A stretch of 64,000 nucleotides of DNA from Cognatilysobacter terrigena (GTDB lineage: Bacteria > Pseudomonadota > Gammaproteobacteria > Xanthomonadales > Xanthomonadaceae): assembly GCF_004361065.1 (NCBI RefSeq), contig NZ_SELT01000019.1, positions 1-64,000 on the forward strand. Direction: 5' to 3'. Made by a program: the position numbers and the translations under genes. Below the pieces are notes generated by a model, which made no database searches, was not told the DNA's origin, and was given only the letters and a program-made list of their open reading frames with translations. Below are positions 61,010 to 64,000 of the stretch, piece after piece. Each line of letters begins with the position of its first letter. Position 1 is the stretch's first letter.

Positions 61010-61969
61010 ATGCACAAAGATCGAAACCTTCTCGTCTTCAGCGGTAATGCGAATCGCCCGCTCGCCGAGGCGGTGTGCAAGGAGCTCGGCGTCCGCATGG
61101 GCAAGGCGCTGGTCGGCACGTTCTCCGACGGCGAAGTGCAGGTCGAGATCGAAGAGAACGTGCGTCGCCAGGAAGTGTTCGTCATCCAGCCGACGAACGC
61201 ACCGACGGCCGAGAATTTCATGGAGTTGCTCGTCCTGATCGACGCGCTCAAGCGCGCATCGGTGAGCAACGTCACCGCGGTGGTGCCGTACTTCGGCTAC
61301 GCCCGCCAGGATCGCCGTCCGCGCAGCTCGCGCGTGCCGATCACGGCGAAGGTGGCGGCGAAGATGTTCAGTGCGGTGGGTACCGATCGGGTGCTGACGG
61401 TCGACCTGCACGCCGACCAGATCCAGGGCTTTTTCGACATTCCCGTCGACAACGTCTATGCGTCGCCGCTGCTGCTCGCCGACATCTGGCGCGCGCACGG
61501 CACGGACAACATGGTGGTGGTGTCGCCCGACGTCGGCGGCGTGGTGCGTGCGCGAGCGATCGCGAAGCGCCTCGACGACGCGGACCTCGCCATCATCGAC
61601 AAGCGGCGTCCGAAGGCGAACGTCGCGACCGTGATGAACATCATCGGCGACGTGAACGGCAAGACCTGCGTGCTGGTCGACGACATCGTCGACACCGCGG
61701 GCACGCTGGGCGCGGCGGCGGGTGCGCTGAAGGAACGCGGTGCGACGAAGGTGGTGGCGTACTGCACGCATCCGGTGCTGTCGGGTGCGGCGATCCAGAA
61801 CGTCACCAATTCGGCGCTCGACGAGCTCGTCGTCACCGACACCATCAAGCTGTCGGATGCCGCGCGCGAGTGCAGCAAGATCCGCCAGCTCAGCGTTGCG
61901 GAATTGCTGGCGGAAACGATCCGCCGCGTCGCGTTCGGCGAGTCGGTCAGCTCGCTGTACGTCGATTGA
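61010..61969 (+). CDS. prs: ribose-phosphate pyrophosphokinase
   Basis: The 319-residue enzyme makes phosphoribosyl pyrophosphate (PRPP) from ribose 5-phosphate and ATP. The catalytic flexible loop region is near [18 protein letters not shown] at 94. The metal-binding [12 protein letters not shown] is near 132, and the PRPP loop is [18 protein letters not shown] near 222. Length is typical (315 in E. coli). The start at 61010 gives [19 protein letters not shown] feeds nucleotide, histidine and tryptophan synthesis. It lies between tRNA-Gln and rplY, with 91 and 98 bases on either side. Confidence 0.98.
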   Translation: MHKDRNLLVFSGNANRPLAEAVCKELGVRMGKALVGTFSDGEVQVEIEENVRRQEVFVIQPTNAPTAENFMELLVLIDALKRASVSNVTAVVPYFGYARQDRRPRSSRVPITAKVAAKMFSAVGTDRVLTVDLHADQIQGFFDIPVDNVYASPLLLADIWRAHGTDNMVVVSPDVGGVVRARAIAKRLDDADLAIIDKRRPKANVATVMNIIGDVNGKTCVLVDDIVDTAGTLGAAAGALKERGATKVVAYCTHPVLSGAAIQNVTNSALDELVVTDTIKLSDAARECSKIRQLSVAELLAETIRRVAFGESVSSLYVD

Positions 61970-61974
61970 GTTTT

Positions 61975-61990
61975 GCGGCCGAAAGGCCGC
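61975..61990 (+). terminator. hairpin after prs
   Basis: GCGGCC, loop GAAA, GGCCGC, starting five bases after the stop. No T run follows, so it may be a weak terminator or part of the rplY leader. Confidence 0.45.
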
Positions 61991-62067
61991 TCTCCGGCTC
62001 ACCTGGTCGCGGGTGAGTCACACCATCGCCGCGAGGCGATTTCATTGCAGCAAAGTGAGTAACTGAA

Positions 62068-62691
62068 ATGTCCGAACACACCATCAAGGCCACCGGCCGC
62101 GATGACGCGGGGAAGGGTGCGAGCCGCCGCCTGCGTCGTGCAGCGTCGATTCCGGCCATCGTCTACGGCGGCAAGTCCGAGCCGAAGTCCATCCAGCTCG
62201 ACCATGAAGCGGTCTGGCTGGCCCAGCAGAACGAGTGGTTCTACTCGTCGATCCTGTCGCTCGACATCGACGGCAAGGTCGAGAGCGTGCTGCTGCGTGA
62301 CATGCAGCGCCACCCGTACAAGCAGCAGATCGTCCACCTCGACTTCCAGCGCGTCGACGCCAACCAGACGCTGCGCGCGTCGGTGCCGCTGCACTTCCTG
62401 AACCAGGAAAAGTCGCCGGCCGGCAAGTCGGCCGAAGTGGTCGTCACGCACGAGCTCAACGAAGTCACCGTGAGCTGCCTGCCGAAGAACCTGCCGGAGT
62501 TCATCGAGGTCGACCTGTCGAACCTCAAGCAGGGCGACATCGTCCACCTGTCCGACATCAAGCTTCCGAACGGCGTCGAGCTGCCGGAACTGAAGCTCGG
62601 CAAGGAGCACGACGTCGCGGTCGTCATCGCCAAGGCAGCGCGTACGTCCGACGAGGACGAGACGCCGGCCGCGGAAGGCGACAAGAAGTAA
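62068..62691 (+). CDS. rplY: 50S ribosomal protein L25, long (Ctc/TL5) form
   Basis: The 207-residue protein binds 5S rRNA. The N-terminal L25 domain has TGRDDAGKGASRRLRRAASIPAIVYG at residues 9-34 (in two parts), the 5S-binding face. The C-terminal beta domain of the long form (about 95-190) includes GDIVHLSDIKLPNGVELPEL near 151. An acidic tail ends the protein. The 98 bases upstream may hold its own leader or promoter. The distance to pth is 60 bases and includes a strong hairpin. Confidence 0.97.
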   Translation: MSEHTIKATGRDDAGKGASRRLRRAASIPAIVYGGKSEPKSIQLDHEAVWLAQQNEWFYSSILSLDIDGKVESVLLRDMQRHPYKQQIVHLDFQRVDANQTLRASVPLHFLNQEKSPAGKSAEVVVTHELNEVTVSCLPKNLPEFIEVDLSNLKQGDIVHLSDIKLPNGVELPELKLGKEHDVAVVIAKAARTSDEDETPAAEGDKK

Positions 62692-62704
62692 TCGCGTCAT
62701 CCGG

Positions 62705-62731
62705 ACGGGCCGGCCTTCGTGGCCGGCCCGT
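62705..62731 (+). terminator. strong hairpin between rplY and pth
   Basis: ACGGGCCGGCC (62705-62715) pairs over 11 bp with GGCCGGCCCGT (62721-62731). The T run is weak (ttcg), so it may only reduce read-through into pth or protect rplY mRNA. Confidence 0.6.
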
Positions 62732-62751
62732 TCGCGTCTGTGGACCACGCA

Positions 62752-63333
62752 ATGGCCGGTTTGAAACTCATCGTCGGACTGGGCAACCCCGGTGCCGAGC
62801 ACGCACGCCAGCGGCACAACGCCGGGTTCTGGTTCGTGGACGAGCTCGCGCACAAGTTCGGCGGCAGCTTTCGCATCGAGTCGAAGTTGTTCGGTGAGGT
62901 CTGCAAAGTCGACATCGCAGGGCAGAGCGTGTGGTTGCTCAAGCCGTCGACCTTCATGAACCTCTCCGGCAAGTCGGTCACCGCTGCGCTGCAGTTCTGG
63001 AAGATCGAACCGGACGAAGCGCTGCTCGCGCACGATGAACTCGATCTCGCGCCCGGCATTGCGCGCCTCAAGTTCGACGGCGGCCACGGCGGCCAGAACG
63101 GCCTGCGCGACACCATCCGACTGCTCGGCCACGCGAAGTTCCACCGGCTGCGCGTCGGCATCGGCCATCCCGGCCACAAGGACAAGGTCGTCGGCTGGGT
63201 GCTCGGCAAGCCGTCGCCGGCGGACGAATCGATGATCCTGCGTTCGATCGACGATGCGATCGACGTCATGCCGCTCGCCGTCTCGGGCGACATCAACGAG
63301 GCGATGAAGCGTCTCAACACCGTCAAAGCCTGA
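62752..63333 (+). CDS. pth: peptidyl-tRNA hydrolase
   Basis: The 193-residue enzyme frees tRNA from peptidyl-tRNA dropped by the ribosome. The catalytic His is H22 in [13 protein letters not shown], and [13 protein letters not shown] precedes it. [14 protein letters not shown] near 64 and HDELDLAPG near 94 are the other family motifs. The start at 62752 gives [14 protein letters not shown]. Length matches the family (194 in E. coli). The next gene, ychF, is its usual neighbour. Confidence 0.97.
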   Translation: MAGLKLIVGLGNPGAEHARQRHNAGFWFVDELAHKFGGSFRIESKLFGEVCKVDIAGQSVWLLKPSTFMNLSGKSVTAALQFWKIEPDEALLAHDELDLAPGIARLKFDGGHGGQNGLRDTIRLLGHAKFHRLRVGIGHPGHKDKVVGWVLGKPSPADESMILRSIDDAIDVMPLAVSGDINEAMKRLNTVKA

Positions 63334-63401
63334 GCGGGCATGCGGAAACGGCTGCACGACGGCCGCTTCCGCATCACCGTTCGAATCACCGGAGCCACGC
63401 C

Positions 63402-64000
63402 ATGGGCATCAAATGCGGCATCGTCGGCCTGCCCAACGTCGGCAAGTCGACCCTCTTCAACGCGCTGACCAAGGCGGGCATCGCCGCGGCGAATTTCCCC
63501 TTCTGCACGATCGAGCCCAACGTCGGCGTCGTGCCGGTGCCGGATCCGCGCCTGAATCAGCTGTCGGACATCGTGAAGCCGCAGAAGGTCATCCCGACCG
63601 CGGTGGAATTCGTCGACATCGCCGGCCTCGTCGCCGGTGCGGCGTCGGGCGAGGGCCTCGGCAACAAGGTCCTCGCGCACATCCGCGAGGTCGATGCGAT
63701 CACGCATGTCGTGCGCTGCTTCGAGAACGACGACGTCATCCACGTCAACAACAAAGTCGATCCGATCGCCGACATCGACACGATCGACACCGAGCTCGCG
63801 CTGGCCGACCTCGAATCGGTCGACAAGGCGCTGCAGCGCGCGGAGCGTTCCGCGAAGTCGGGCGACAAGGACGCGAAGGCGCGCGCCGAGGTGCTCGGCC
63901 GCATCCGTGTCGTGCTCGACGACGGCAAGGCCGCGCGCACCGCGAAGCTCTCGGACGAGGATCGCGCGCAGGTCCGCGACCTGTTCCTGCTGACGCTCAA
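63402..64000 (+). CDS. ychF: redox-regulated ATPase YchF (cut by window end)
   Basis: The first 199 codons of a YchF/Obg-like GTPase-superfamily ATPase are present. G1 is [17 protein letters not shown] near residue 5, the switch region is [18 protein letters not shown] near 33, and G3 is [20 protein letters not shown] near 67. [19 protein letters not shown] near 93 is typical. Full-length members have about 363 residues, so the missing part, including the TGS domain, lies right of the window. Family members prefer ATP and bind ribosomes. GGAG stands about 11 bases before the ATG. Confidence 0.96.
   Translation, partial: MGIKCGIVGLPNVGKSTLFNALTKAGIAAANFPFCTIEPNVGVVPVPDPRLNQLSDIVKPQKVIPTAVEFVDIAGLVAGAASGEGLGNKVLAHIREVDAITHVVRCFENDDVIHVNNKVDPIADIDTIDTELALADLESVDKALQRAERSAKSGDKDAKARAEVLGRIRVVLDDGKAARTAKLSDEDRAQVRDLFLLTL

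Overview
The window is GC-rich DNA (roughly two thirds G+C by eye) with dense gammaproteobacterial gene content. Several conserved blocks point to the family Xanthomonadaceae, most likely a Lysobacter-like soil bacterium. These are zapA - 6S RNA - 5-FCL, ygfB - pepP - ubiH - ubiI, oxyR - ahpF - ahpC, hemA - prfA, and TPR - lolB - ispE - tRNA-Gln - prs - rplY - pth - ychF. A split NAD(P) transhydrogenase, a propeller/GGDEF/EAL sensor and a secreted M4 protease with tandem PPC domains fit the same group. The genus is inference; no 16S sequence is present.

Layout. 1-127: end of an rRNA operon (5S) and its terminator, then a gene-free stretch to 547. 548-8185 (minus strand): a Cys-rich secreted protein, rpiA, an EVE-domain protein, 5-FCL, 6S RNA, zapA, a zapB-like coiled coil and a 1503-aa propeller-PAS-GGDEF-EAL sensor. 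8299-15762: ygfB, pepP, a GNAT acetyltransferase, then on the minus strand an HDAC-like deacetylase, a VOC protein, a cobalamin adenosyltransferase and an unrecognised membrane protein, then ubiH and ubiI. 15812-23561: an EF-hand protein, rlmM, a deaminase, a Cys-rich lipoprotein, glnS, DUF2007, msrA, an unknown protein and oxyR. 23700-26022: ahpF and ahpC. 26240-35384: M1 aminopeptidase, diguanylate cyclase, prmC, prolyl iminopeptidase, galE, Nudix, 5'-3' exonuclease and nitroreductase. 35489-44104: DUF1631, then pntA part 1. pntA part 2 and pntB follow only after an antisense four-gene sigma-factor module (39341-41165). An unknown membrane protein and sufT close the block. 44105-46974: a 647-base non-coding stretch with AT-rich palindromes, then the secreted M4 metalloprotease. 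47086-54798: short asparaginase, TPR-sulfotransferase, DUF2069, wrbA, yihY, a TlpA-like lipoprotein, acylphosphatase, a SemiSWEET-like protein, an OGT-like TPR glycosyltransferase and GNAT. 54860-64000: prfA, hemA, then TPR - lolB - ispE - tRNA-Gln(TTG) - prs - rplY - pth - ychF (cut by the window end).

Most genes are housekeeping: translation (glnS, prfA, prmC, rlmM, pth, rplY, tRNA-Gln), cofactor synthesis (hemA, ubiH, ubiI, ispE, prs) and redox defence (oxyR/ahp, msrA, wrbA, sufT, pnt). No insertion sequence, phage gene, CRISPR array or defence island was recognised. The parts most worth a second look are: the sigma-factor module with its 11-residue-repeat exported protein lying antisense inside the transhydrogenase locus; an IscR-type operator-like site before sufT; AT-rich palindromes upstream of the M4 protease; palindromes in the ahp locus; and several genes whose only -10-like box sits 6-8 bases before the start codon, which suggests leaderless mRNAs.
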